A stretch of 64,000 nt of DNA, from the NCBI RefSeq assembly GCF_002837185.1, contig NZ_KZ478009.1, positions 16,830 to 80,829 on the forward strand, given 5' to 3'. The position numbers were made by a program, and so were the translations under genes. The number at the start of each line of letters is the position of its first letter. The first letter of the stretch is position 1. Source of the stretch: Pseudomonas fluorescens (lineage in GTDB: Bacteria; Pseudomonadota; Gammaproteobacteria; Pseudomonadales; Pseudomonadaceae). Under the pieces are notes generated by a model. That model searched no databases, had not been told where the DNA came from, and worked only from the letters and a program-made list of their open reading frames with translations. This document shows positions 25,218 through 33,616 of the stretch, piece after piece.

Positions 25218-25267
25218 TCTTTAGCCGTATACTCCGGCATTATTTACGCCCGCCGTGCGAGGCCATC

Positions 25268-28102
25268 TTGGACAAGATCCTGATTCGTGGGGCTAGAACC
25301 CACAACCTGAAGAACATCGACCTGACCCTGCCCCGGGACAAACTGATCGTCATCACCGGCCTGTCCGGTTCGGGCAAATCGTCCCTGGCGTTCGACACGC
25401 TGTATGCCGAAGGCCAGCGGCGCTATGTGGAATCGCTGTCGGCCTATGCCCGGCAGTTCCTGTCCATGATGGAAAAGCCCGACGTCGACACCATCGAAGG
25501 TTTGTCGCCGGCCATTTCCATCGAGCAGAAATCGACGTCCCATAACCCACGCTCCACCGTGGGCACCATTACCGAAATCTACGATTACCTGCGTCTGCTG
25601 TATGCACGCGTGGGTATTCCGCGCTGCCCGGACCACGATATTCCGTTGGAAGCCCAGACAGTCAGCCAGATGGTTGACCTGGTGCTGACCCAGCCGGAAG
25701 GCGCCAAGCTGATGCTGCTGGCGCCCGTCATCCGCGAGCGCAAGGGTGAACATCTGTCGGTCTTTGAAGAGTTGCGGGCGCAAGGTTTCGTGCGCGCTCG
25801 CATCAACGGCAAGCTTTATGAGCTGGATGAAGCGCCGAAGCTCGACAAGCAGAAGAAGCATTCCATCGACGTGGTGGTTGACCGTTTCAAGGTGCGTGCC
25901 GATCTGCAGCAACGTCTGGCGGAATCCTTCGAGACCGCGTTGAAGCTGGCCGACGGTATTGCCCTGGTCGCGCCGATGGACGATGAGCCGGGCGAAGAGA
26001 TCATCTTCTCCGCACGCTTTGCCTGCCCGATCTGCGGCCATGCCATCAGCGAGCTGGAACCCAAGCTGTTTTCCTTCAACAACCCGGCCGGCGCCTGCCC
26101 GACCTGTGACGGCCTGGGCGTCAAGCAGTTCTTCGACATCAAGCGCCTGGTCAATGGCGACCTGACGCTGGCGGAGGGGGCGATTCGTGGCTGGGACAGG
26201 CGCAACGTCTACTACTTCCAGATGCTGGGGTCGTTGGCGTCGCACTACAAGTTCAGCCTCGAAGTGCCGTTCAACCAACTGCCGGCGGACCAGCAGAAGG
26301 TCATCCTCAACGGCAGCGGCTCGCAGAACGTCGACTTCAAGTATCTGAACGACCGTGGTGACATCGTCAAGCGTTCCCACCCGTTCGAAGGCATCGTGCC
26401 GAACCTTGAGCGCCGTTACCGCGAGACGGAATCGGCCAGTGTGCGTGAAGAACTGGCGAAATTCCTCAGCACCCAACCTTGCCCTGATTGCCGTGGCACT
26501 CGCCTGCGCCGTGAAGCGCGGCATGTGTGGGTTGGCGAGAAGACATTGCCGGCGGTGACCAACCTGCCAATCGGCGATGCCTGTGAGTACTTTGGTGTGC
26601 TCAAGCTGACCGGCCGTCGTGGGGAGATTGCCGACAAGATCCTCAAGGAAATCCGCGAGCGTTTGCAGTTCCTGGTCAACGTTGGCCTGGACTATCTGTC
26701 CCTGGACCGCAGCGCCGATACCCTGTCGGGCGGCGAGGCCCAGCGGATTCGCCTGGCCAGCCAGATCGGCGCGGGACTGGTGGGCGTGTTGTACATCCTC
26801 GATGAGCCATCAATCGGCTTGCATCAACGCGACAACGATCGCCTGCTGGGTACGCTGAAACACCTGCGGGATATCGGCAACACGGTGATTGTGGTCGAGC
26901 ACGACGAGGACGCCATTCGCCTCGCGGATTACGTCGTCGATATCGGCCCGGGAGCTGGCGTACATGGCGGGCATATTGTTGCCGAAGGCACGCCTGCCGA
27001 GGTGATGGCTCACCCGGACTCCCTGACCGGTAAATACCTGTCTGGCCGGGTAAAAATCCAGGTGCCGGCCAAGCGCACGCCGCGCAACAAGAAGATGGCG
27101 TTGCACCTCAAGGGCGCTCGTGGCAACAACTTGCGCAATGTGGATCTGGAAATACCCCTGGGCCTGCTGACCTGTGTGACCGGGGTGTCCGGCTCGGGCA
27201 AGTCGACGCTGATCAACAACACGTTGTTCCCCCTCAGTGCTACCGCCCTGAACGGCGCCACCACCCTGGAAGCAGCGGGCCACGACAGCATCAAGGGCCT
27301 GGAGCATCTGGACAAGGTGGTCGACATCGACCAGAGCCCGATTGGCCGTACGCCGCGGTCCAACCCTGCGACTTACACCGGGCTGTTCACGCCGATTCGC
27401 GAGTTGTTCGCCGGTGTTCCGGAGTCCCGCTCACGCGGTTACGGGCCGGGCCGGTTCTCGTTCAACGTCAAGGGCGGCCGCTGTGAAGCCTGCCAGGGCG
27501 ACGGCTTGATCAAGGTCGAGATGCACTTCCTGCCGGATATCTATGTGCCGTGCGACGTGTGCAAGAGCAAGCGCTATAACCGCGAAACCCTGGAAATCAA
27601 ATACAAGGGCAAGAACATCCACGAAACCCTGGAGATGACCATCGAGGAAGCTCGGGTGTTCTTCGATGCGGTTCCGGCGTTGGCGCGCAAGCTGCAGACG
27701 TTGATGGATGTAGGCTTGTCTTATATCAAGCTGGGGCAGTCGGCGACCACGCTGTCGGGTGGTGAAGCGCAGCGGGTTAAACTGTCGCGTGAGTTGTCCA
27801 AACGGGATACGGGCAAAACCCTGTATATCCTTGATGAGCCAACCACTGGCCTGCACTTTGCCGATATTCAGCAACTGCTGGACGTACTGCATCGCTTGCG
27901 CGACCACGGTAATACAGTGGTGGTGATTGAACACAACCTGGATGTGATCAAGACCGCCGACTGGTTGGTCGACCTGGGACCGGAAGGCGGCTCCAAGGGC
28001 GGGCAGATCATTGCGGTCGGTACGCCGGAGCAAGTCGCCGAGATGTCGCAATCCCATACTGGCTACTACCTGAAGCCGCTGCTGGAGCGCGACCGGGCCT
28101 GA
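25268..28102 (+). CDS. uvrA: Excinuclease ABC subunit A
   Basis: A 944-residue nucleotide-excision-repair ATPase that finds DNA damage with UvrB. The start is TTG at 25268 (LDKILIRGARTHNL, initiator read as Met), with GAGG just upstream; a long in-frame extension to 24998 is rejected because it crosses the promoter region. It has two ABC ATPase cassettes, with Walker A GLSGSGKSSL near residue 31 and GVSGSGKSTL near 640, each followed by a signature LSGGEAQR. Zinc-finger CxxC pairs are seen at CPICGH and CPTC, and at CEAC and CDVC. A strong terminator follows. Confidence 0.97.
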   Translation: MDKILIRGARTHNLKNIDLTLPRDKLIVITGLSGSGKSSLAFDTLYAEGQRRYVESLSAYARQFLSMMEKPDVDTIEGLSPAISIEQKSTSHNPRSTVGTITEIYDYLRLLYARVGIPRCPDHDIPLEAQTVSQMVDLVLTQPEGAKLMLLAPVIRERKGEHLSVFEELRAQGFVRARINGKLYELDEAPKLDKQKKHSIDVVVDRFKVRADLQQRLAESFETALKLADGIALVAPMDDEPGEEIIFSARFACPICGHAISELEPKLFSFNNPAGACPTCDGLGVKQFFDIKRLVNGDLTLAEGAIRGWDRRNVYYFQMLGSLASHYKFSLEVPFNQLPADQQKVILNGSGSQNVDFKYLNDRGDIVKRSHPFEGIVPNLERRYRETESASVREELAKFLSTQPCPDCRGTRLRREARHVWVGEKTLPAVTNLPIGDACEYFGVLKLTGRRGEIADKILKEIRERLQFLVNVGLDYLSLDRSADTLSGGEAQRIRLASQIGAGLVGVLYILDEPSIGLHQRDNDRLLGTLKHLRDIGNTVIVVEHDEDAIRLADYVVDIGPGAGVHGGHIVAEGTPAEVMAHPDSLTGKYLSGRVKIQVPAKRTPRNKKMALHLKGARGNNLRNVDLEIPLGLLTCVTGVSGSGKSTLINNTLFPLSATALNGATTLEAAGHDSIKGLEHLDKVVDIDQSPIGRTPRSNPATYTGLFTPIRELFAGVPESRSRGYGPGRFSFNVKGGRCEACQGDGLIKVEMHFLPDIYVPCDVCKSKRYNRETLEIKYKGKNIHETLEMTIEEARVFFDAVPALARKLQTLMDVGLSYIKLGQSATTLSGGEAQRVKLSRELSKRDTGKTLYILDEPTTGLHFADIQQLLDVLHRLRDHGNTVVVIEHNLDVIKTADWLVDLGPEGGSKGGQIIAVGTPEQVAEMSQSHTGYYLKPLLERDRA

Positions 28103-28116
28103 TTTATCGGGCCCGA

Positions 28117-28156
28117 TAAAAAGCCCCTGTCACCTCATCGGCGGCAGGGGCTTTTT
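28117..28156 (+). terminator. Intrinsic terminator after uvrA
   Basis: AAAAAGCCCCTG and CAGGGGCTTTTT pair around a CTCATC-type loop. It is positioned for uvrA but is A/T-flanked on both sides, so it can also end the convergent ferritin transcript. Confidence 0.92.
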
Positions 28157-28167
28157 CGTAGCCGGAA

Positions 28168-28632
28168 TCAGAACTGCGATTGCAGGTAGTTTTCCAGGCC
28201 AATCAGCTTGATCAGACCCAACTGCTTTTCCAGCCAGTAGGTGTGATCTTCTTCGGTGTCATTCAATTGCACCCGCAGGATCTCGCGAGTGACATAGTCG
28301 TTGTGCTGCTCGCACAGCTCAATGCCCTTGCAGAGAGCGGCACGGACCTTATATTCGAGACGAAGGTCGGCAGCGAGCATTTCCGGCACTGTGGTGCCCA
28401 CATCCAAGTCGTCGGGACGCATGCGCGGCGTGCCTTCGAGCATGAGGATACGACGCATCAGTGCGTCAGCGTGCTGCGCCTCTTCTTCCATCTCATGGTT
28501 AATACGTTCATAGAGCTCGGTAAAGCCCCAGTCTTCGTACATACGCGAATGGATGAAATATTGGTCACGAGCTGCCAGTTCGCCCGTCAGCAACGTGTTG
28601 AGGTAATCGATTACGTCGGGGTGACCTTGCAT
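28168..28632 (-). CDS. ftnA: Ferritin FtnA/BfrA, haem-free type
   Basis: A 154-residue four-helix ferritin. The ATG at 28632 (MQGHPDVIDYLNTLL) is chosen over an upstream in-frame start because it matches the family N-terminus. Ferroxidase ligands are present: Glu18, Glu51, His54, a Glu near 93, Glu127 and His130. At position 52, where bacterioferritins carry the haem-ligand Met, the residue is Ala. It therefore matches P. aeruginosa FtnA (formerly BfrA, PA4235), which stores iron without haem. From memory that protein supports KatA activity, and katA is the neighbour here. An inverted repeat, TGACCT-GA-AGGTCA, lies upstream. Confidence 0.92.
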   Translation of the reverse strand: MQGHPDVIDYLNTLLTGELAARDQYFIHSRMYEDWGFTELYERINHEMEEEAQHADALMRRILMLEGTPRMRPDDLDVGTTVPEMLAADLRLEYKVRAALCKGIELCEQHNDYVTREILRVQLNDTEEDHTYWLEKQLGLIKLIGLENYLQSQF

Positions 28633-28676
28633 CGCCCTACATCTCCCTGCTTGAAAGTCTGTAGTTTGAACCATGC

Positions 28677-28690
28677 TGACCTGAAGGTCA
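28677..28690. promoter_or_regulatory. Perfect palindromic operator candidate upstream of ftnA
   Basis: TGACCT-GA-AGGTCA, six-base arms with a two-base centre, 45 bp upstream of the ftnA start and in a possible promoter position. No known regulator could be assigned. Confidence 0.35.
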
Positions 28691-28745
28691 CGGGATCAAC
28701 GGCAGAAAAGCGAAGATTTCCGGAGAAAAGTAGCTGAAATAACGC

Positions 28746-28775
28746 AAAAACCGCCCAAATGAGGGCGGTTCTGCT
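28746..28775 (-). terminator. Intrinsic terminator after katA
   Basis: On the minus strand AACCGCCCTC and a GGGCGGTTTTT arm form a hairpin ending in a T run. It lies between the katA stop and the ftnA upstream region, so the two genes are separately terminated. Confidence 0.85.
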
Positions 28776-28787
28776 TATCGTTTAGAG

Positions 28788-30236
28788 TCAGTTAAGCGAT
28801 ACACCCAGTGCATTTGCGATTGCTTCTCCATAAGCGGGATCCGCTTTATAGAAATGCTGCAACTGACGCTGGACCACATCACTGGAAACACCGCCCATCG
28901 CGCCGGCAATGTTGCTGGTCAGCAGCGCTTTTTGCTCGTCATTCATCAAGCGGAACAGTGCACCGGCGTGGCTGTAGTAATCCGTGTCTTCGCGATGATC
29001 ATAACGATCAGCTGCACCGCTCAAGGCCAGTGCAGGCTCAGCGTACTGTGGCGCCTGCTTTGGCGCATCCGCGTAGCTGTTTGGCTCATAGTTCGGCGCA
29101 GCGCCACCATTACTGCCAAAGGCCATCGAACCGTCACGCTGGTAGCTGTTGACCGGGTTCCGTGGAGCATTCACCGGCAGTTGCTGATGATTGGTGCCAA
29201 CACGGTACCGGTGAGCATCTGCGTAGGCAAAGACTCGACCTTGCAGCATGCGGTCCGGCGACAGGCCAACGCCTGGAACCATGTTGCTTGGGCCGAAAGC
29301 GGCCTGCTCCACTTCGGCGAAATAGTTCTGCGGGTTGCGGTTGAGTTCCAGCTCGCCCACCTCGATCAGTGGGAATTCTTTTTGCGACCAGGTCTTGGTT
29401 ACGTCAAACGGGTTTTCGTAGTGAGCGTTCGCTTGAGCCTCGGTCATGATCTGGATGCAAACGCGCCATTTCGGGAAATCACCACGCTCGATGGCGCCGA
29501 ACAGATCGCGCTGGGCATAGTCTGGATCGGTACCCGCCAGGCGCGCGGCCTCAGCTGGCGCCAGGTTCTTGATGCCTTGCTGGGTCTTGTAGTGCCATTT
29601 CACCCAGTGACGCTCGCCTTTGGCATTGATCAGGCTGTAGGTGTGACTGCCGAAGCCGTGCATGTGGCGATAGCCATCGGGGATGCCACGGTCCGAGAAC
29701 AGGATGGTGACCTGGTGCAGCGCCTCTGGGGAATGCGACCAGAAGTCCCACATCATCTGTGCGCTTTTCAGGTTGCTTTGCGGCAAGCGCTTTTGGGTGT
29801 GGATGAAATCCGGAAACTTCAGCGGATCACGGATGAAGAACACAGGCGTATTGTTGCCAACGATGTCCCAGTTGCCTTCCTCGGTGTAGAACTTCAAGGC
29901 GAAGCCGCGTGGGTCGCGCTCAGTGTCAGCGGAACCACGCTCACCTCCTACAGTGGAGAACCGCAGGAAGGTCGGGGTTTGCTTACCCACTGACTCGAAC
30001 AGCTTGGCGCTGGTGTAGTGAGTAATGTCCTGGGTGACTGTGAACGTACCGTAGGCGCCCGAACCTTTGGCGTGTACACGGCGCTCTGGAATATTCTCAC
30101 GATTGAAGTGAGCGAGCTTCTCGATCAGGTGAAAGTCGTCGAGCAGCAGCGGGCCACGAGGACCGGCGGAACGGGAATTCTGATTATCCGCAACGGGAGC
30201 GCCGCTGGCGGTGGTAAGGATTTTATTCTGGCTCAT
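28788..30236 (-). CDS. katA: Catalase KatA (monofunctional haem catalase)
   Basis: A 482-residue small-subunit catalase, converting hydrogen peroxide to water and oxygen. The ATG at 30236 (MSQNKILTTASG) is preferred to a TTG two codons upstream, because GAGGAAG lies 8 bp ahead. Active-site His55 is in ERRVHAKGSGAYG, the essential Asn in DIVGNNTPVFF, and the haem-ligating Tyr in GRVFAYADAHRYRVG. It corresponds to P. aeruginosa katA (PA4236). The gap between its start and rplQ is 238 bp and holds the rplQ terminator and the katA promoter region. A partial OxyR-like element (ATAG-N7-CTAC, 30341-30355) is noted. Confidence 0.97.
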   Translation of the reverse strand: MSQNKILTTASGAPVADNQNSRSAGPRGPLLLDDFHLIEKLAHFNRENIPERRVHAKGSGAYGTFTVTQDITHYTSAKLFESVGKQTPTFLRFSTVGGERGSADTERDPRGFALKFYTEEGNWDIVGNNTPVFFIRDPLKFPDFIHTQKRLPQSNLKSAQMMWDFWSHSPEALHQVTILFSDRGIPDGYRHMHGFGSHTYSLINAKGERHWVKWHYKTQQGIKNLAPAEAARLAGTDPDYAQRDLFGAIERGDFPKWRVCIQIMTEAQANAHYENPFDVTKTWSQKEFPLIEVGELELNRNPQNYFAEVEQAAFGPSNMVPGVGLSPDRMLQGRVFAYADAHRYRVGTNHQQLPVNAPRNPVNSYQRDGSMAFGSNGGAAPNYEPNSYADAPKQAPQYAEPALALSGAADRYDHREDTDYYSHAGALFRLMNDEQKALLTSNIAGAMGGVSSDVVQRQLQHFYKADPAYGEAIANALGVSLN

Positions 30237-30427
30237 GCGCAATCTTCCTCAGGTGAGACTTGAAACTGCCGGCTAATCGGCTTGGTGGAAGTATTAATCA
30301 ACAGCATGACACCCACAAATTTATTAAATTGCAGGCTTCAATAGAAAATTACTACCAAACAAGCCGGCGTCCATCATGCCCACCGTCGCCTCGGGAAACT
30401 TGTACCTATCGCGCTTTTATGACGCGC

Positions 30428-30454
30428 ACAAAAAACCGGGCACTAGGCCCGGTT
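30428..30454 (-). terminator. Terminator of the alpha operon (after rplQ)
   Basis: ACCGGGC-CTAGT-GCCCGGT read on the minus strand, followed by TTTTT. It ends the transcription-translation super-cluster. Confidence 0.92.
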
Positions 30455-30474
30455 CTTCGTTGCAGACTGTCGTC

Positions 30475-30861
30475 TTACTCGGCGCTTACAGCTTCGCCGG
30501 CAGTAGCACGATCAACCAACTCGACGTACGCCATAGGCGCGTTGTCGCCAGTGCGGAAGCCGCACTTGAGGATGCGCAGGTAGCCACCCTCACGGGTAGC
30601 GTAACGCTTGCCCAGGTCGTTGAAGAGCTTACCAACGATAGCTTTCGAACGAGTACGGTCGAAAGCCAGACGGCGGTTAGCCAGGCTGTCTGTCTTGGCC
30701 AAAGTGATCAGCGGCTCAGCAACGCGACGCAGTTCTTTAGCTTTCGGCAGTGTAGTTTTGATCAGCTCGTGCTCGAACAGCGACACCGCCATGTTTTGGA
30801 ACATGGCCTTGCGGTGCGAGCTGGTACGGCTCAGGTGACGACCACTTTTACGATGACGCAT
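30475..30861 (-). CDS. rplQ: 50S ribosomal protein L17
   Basis: A 128-residue L17, last gene of the alpha operon. The start MRHRKSGRHLSRTSSHRKAM and the central LFEHELIKTTLPKAKELRR region are family signatures; the C-terminal extension beyond residue 120 (ATAGEAVSAE) is the short Pseudomonas type. It sits near the peptide exit tunnel on the large subunit. It is 41 bp downstream of rpoA, and a strong terminator follows at 30428-30454. Confidence 0.98.
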   Translation of the reverse strand: MRHRKSGRHLSRTSSHRKAMFQNMAVSLFEHELIKTTLPKAKELRRVAEPLITLAKTDSLANRRLAFDRTRSKAIVGKLFNDLGKRYATREGGYLRILKCGFRTGDNAPMAYVELVDRATAGEAVSAE

Positions 30862-30902
30862 GGTTCATTCCTTACCAAACTCACGTTCGGTGATTACGAC
30901 GA

Positions 30903-31904
30903 TCAGGCAGTCGCCTTGTCGTCCTTCTTAAGACTTGCAGGCGGCCAGTTGTCGAGGCGCATGCCGAGGGACAGACCGCGGGAGGCCAGAACGTCCTTGA
31001 TTTCAGTCAAGGATTTCTTGCCCAGGTTCGGAGTCTTCAACAGTTCTACTTCGGTACGCTGAATCAGGTCACCGATGTAGTAAATGTTTTCCGCCTTAAG
31101 GCAGTTAGCCGAACGTACAGTCAGTTCCAGATCGTCAACCGGGCGAAGCAGGATCGGATCGATCTCGTCTTCCTGCTCGATTACCACTGGTTCGCTGTCA
31201 CCTTTGAGGTCGACGAACGCAGCCAACTGCTGTTGCAGAATGGTTGCAGCGCGGCGGATAGCCTCTTCAGGATCCAGAGTACCGTTGGTTTCCAGATCAA
31301 TAACCAGCTTGTCCAGGTTAGTACGCTGCTCGACACGGGCGTTTTCCACCACGTATGCGATACGGCGAACCGGGCTGAACGAAGAGTCAAGCTGCAAGCG
31401 ACCAATGCTGCGGCTTTCGTCTTCATCGCTCTGACGCGAGTCGGCCGGTTCATAACCACGACCACGAGCTACAGTGAGCTTCATGTTCAGGGCGCCGTTA
31501 GACGCCAGGTTAGCGATTACGTGATCGGGATTAACGATCTCGACATCATGATCCAGCTGAATATCGGCAGCGGTAACCACCCCCGAACCCTTCTTCGACA
31601 AGGTCAGCGTAACTTCGTCACGGCCGTGCAGCTTGATAGCCAGACCTTTAAGGTTCAACAGGATTTCAATTACGTCTTCCTGTACACCTTCGATGGCGCT
31701 GTACTCGTGGAGCACACCGTCAATCTCGGCCTCGACTACTGCACAGCCGGGCATTGAGGACAACAGGATGCGGCGCAGCGCGTTGCCCAGGGTGTGGCCA
31801 AAACCACGCTCGAGAGGCTCGAGAGTAATTTTAGCGCGGGTTGGACTGACAACCTGCACATCAATGTGGCGGGGTGTCAGGAACTCATTTACCGAAATCT
31901 GCAT
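30903..31904 (-). CDS. rpoA: RNA polymerase alpha subunit
   Basis: A 333-residue alpha subunit. The N-terminal dimerisation domain (about 1-230) contains ITLEPLERGFGHTLGNALRR. The C-terminal domain (about 250-320), carrying the DNA- and activator-contacting helices, has NCLKAENIYYIGDLIQRTE and the helix-turn-helix-like LGKKSLTEIKDVLASRGLSLG. It assembles core polymerase with beta and beta prime. It lies between rpsD and rplQ in the alpha operon. ATG start; no anomaly seen. Confidence 0.98.
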   Translation of the reverse strand: MQISVNEFLTPRHIDVQVVSPTRAKITLEPLERGFGHTLGNALRRILLSSMPGCAVVEAEIDGVLHEYSAIEGVQEDVIEILLNLKGLAIKLHGRDEVTLTLSKKGSGVVTAADIQLDHDVEIVNPDHVIANLASNGALNMKLTVARGRGYEPADSRQSDEDESRSIGRLQLDSSFSPVRRIAYVVENARVEQRTNLDKLVIDLETNGTLDPEEAIRRAATILQQQLAAFVDLKGDSEPVVIEQEDEIDPILLRPVDDLELTVRSANCLKAENIYYIGDLIQRTEVELLKTPNLGKKSLTEIKDVLASRGLSLGMRLDNWPPASLKKDDKATA

Positions 31905-31926
31905 GGATGCACCTATTTTCTAGCCC

Positions 31927-32547
31927 TTACTTGGAGTAGAGCTCGACAATCAGGCTTTCGTTGATGTCGGCGGACAGATCACTGCGAGCAGGAACGTTCT
32001 TGAAAACGCCCGACTTCTTCTCAGTGTCTACTTCTACCCATTCTACGCGGCCACGTTGGGCACACAGATCGAGAGCTTGGACAATGCGAAGTTGGTTTTT
32101 TGCTTTCTCGCGAATCGCGACCACGTCACCAGCACGAACCTGGTAAGACGGTACGTTAACGGTTTGGCCGTTTACGCTGACGGATTTGTGCGATACCAGC
32201 TGACGGGATTCGGCGCGAGTCGAACCAAAGCCCATACGGTATACAACGTTGTCCAGACGGCATTCGAGCAGTTGCAGCAGGTTTTCACCGGTTGCACCTT
32301 TCTTGCCAGCAGCTTCTTTGTAGTAGCCGCTGAACTGACGCTCGAGAACGCCGTAGATACGACGGACCTTCTGCTTTTCACGCAGTTGGGTGCCGTAATC
32401 GGACTGGCGACCGCGGCGTTGGCCGTGGATACCAGGTGCTGCTTCAATGTTGCACTTCGATTCGATCGCGCGCACGCCGCTCTTCAAGAAGAGATCGGTG
32501 CCTTCACGACGAGCGAGTTTGCATTTTGGACCAATGTAACGAGCCAT
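31927..32547 (-). CDS. rpsD: 30S ribosomal protein S4
   Basis: A 206-residue S4, a primary 16S-binding protein and autoregulator of the alpha operon. The S4 RNA-binding domain (about 96-155) contains LDNVVYRMGFGSTRAESRQLVSHKSV. The N-terminal region starts MARYIGPKCKLARREGTDLF and lacks the four-Cys zinc finger of Cys-rich S4 variants, having only one Cys early on. The gene runs between rpsK and rpoA with short spacers. Confidence 0.98.
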   Translation of the reverse strand: MARYIGPKCKLARREGTDLFLKSGVRAIESKCNIEAAPGIHGQRRGRQSDYGTQLREKQKVRRIYGVLERQFSGYYKEAAGKKGATGENLLQLLECRLDNVVYRMGFGSTRAESRQLVSHKSVSVNGQTVNVPSYQVRAGDVVAIREKAKNQLRIVQALDLCAQRGRVEWVEVDTEKKSGVFKNVPARSDLSADINESLIVELYSK

Positions 32548-32565
32548 TCTTTACAATCTCCTGGA

Positions 32566-32955
32566 TTACACGCGGCGCTTCTTCGGCGGACGGCACCCGT
32601 TGTGCGGGATTGGCGTCACGTCGGTGATGCTGGCGATCTTATAGCCACAGCCGTTCAAAGCACGGACAGCAGACTCACGACCTGGACCTGGACCTTTGAC
32701 GTTAACGTCGAGGTTTTTCAGGCCGTATTCCAGCGCAGCTTGACCAGCACGTTCAGCAGCTACTTGAGCAGCAAACGGGGTGGACTTGCGGGAACCGCGG
32801 AAACCCGAACCACCGGAGGTAGCCCAAGAAAGCGCGTTACCTTGACGGTCGGTGATGGTCACGATTGTGTTGTTAAAAGAAGCATGGATGTGGGCGATGC
32901 CATCAACCACTGTCTTTTTAACTTTTTTACGAGGACGAGCAGCAGGTTTTGCCAT
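32566..32955 (-). CDS. rpsK: 30S ribosomal protein S11
   Basis: A 129-residue S11 of the 30S platform. Typical segments are HIHASFNNTIVTITDRQGN, SGGSGFRGSRKSTPFAAQ and the C-terminal TPIPHNGCRPPKKRRV. It is second in the alpha operon, 30 bp after rpsM. No anomaly was seen. Confidence 0.98.
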   Translation of the reverse strand: MAKPAARPRKKVKKTVVDGIAHIHASFNNTIVTITDRQGNALSWATSGGSGFRGSRKSTPFAAQVAAERAGQAALEYGLKNLDVNVKGPGPGRESAVRALNGCGYKIASITDVTPIPHNGCRPPKKRRV

Positions 32956-32985
32956 GATAATTTTCCTGTCGATTCGCGTGGGCGA

Positions 32986-33342
32986 TTACTTGCGGATCGG
33001 CTTACGCGGACCTTTACGGGTACGCGCGTTAGTCTTGGTACGCTGACCGCGCACTGGAAGACCACGACGATGACGCAGACCACGGTAGCAACCGAGGTCC
33101 ATCAAACGCTTGATTTTCATGTTGATTTCGCGACGCAGGTCACCTTCAGTGGTGAACTTCGCCACTTCGCCACGCAACAGCTCAATCTGCTCGTCGCTCA
33201 GATCCTTGATCTTTGCGGCTGGGTTTACCCCAGTGTCTGCGCAAATTTTCTGCGCAGTAGTGCGACCAACACCATAGATGTAGGTCAGCGAGATAACAGT
33301 GTGCTTGTTATCTGGAATGTTAACGCCTGCAATACGGGCCAT
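32986..33342 (-). CDS. rpsM: 30S ribosomal protein S13
   Basis: A 118-residue S13 at the 30S head, contacting the large subunit and the P-site tRNA. The start is [22 protein letters not shown]. The helix-two-turns-helix region has [19 protein letters not shown], and the basic tail includes [20 protein letters not shown]. It is the first gene of the alpha operon, about 60 bp downstream of the TTGATT-17-TATTAT promoter. Confidence 0.98.
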
Positions 33343-33401
33343 TCAGTGGGACTCCAATTGACAGCTACCTACGCCCCGGAAGCCAAGAAATAGGGCGCGA
33401 G

Positions 33402-33430
33402 ATAATATCGCTGTAATAACAAATAATCAA
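33402..33430 (-). promoter_or_regulatory. Alpha-operon promoter (rpsM)
   Basis: -35 TTGATT at 33430-33425 and -10 TATTAT at 33407-33402 on the minus strand, spacer 17 bp. It sits immediately downstream of the rpmJ hairpin, so the spc and alpha operons have separate starts here. Confidence 0.7.
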
Positions 33431-33454
33431 CCCGGCAGCGCACTAGCTGCCGGG
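33431..33454 (-). terminator. Hairpin between rpmJ and rpsM
   Basis: CCCGGCAGC-TAGTGC-GCTGCCGGG, nine-base perfect stem, followed on the minus strand by TTGATTATTTG. The U-tract is interrupted, so it may be a partial terminator. Confidence 0.6.
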
Positions 33455-33471
33455 CTTCAAGCGGATCACAC

Positions 33472-33588
33472 TCAGCCTTGGCGCTGTTTGTGACGCGGTT
33501 CCGCGCTGCAAATTACTCGAACAACACCTTCGCGGCGAATAATCTTGCAGTTGCGGCACAGCTTTTTCACCGATGCACGAACTTTCAT
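33472..33588 (-). CDS. rpmJ: 50S ribosomal protein L36 (zinc-binding C+ form)
   Basis: A 38-residue protein read by hand, [19 protein letters not shown] and onward to HKQRQG then TGA. It has the zinc ribbon ligands Cys11, Cys14, Cys27 and His33, so it is the C+ form that needs zinc. Many Pseudomonas carry a zinc-free paralogue under Zur control; none is in this window. It is the last gene of the spc operon, between secY and rpsM. Confidence 0.97.
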
Positions 33589-33616
33589 CACCAACTCCTC
33601 GAACCTTATGGGGTAC

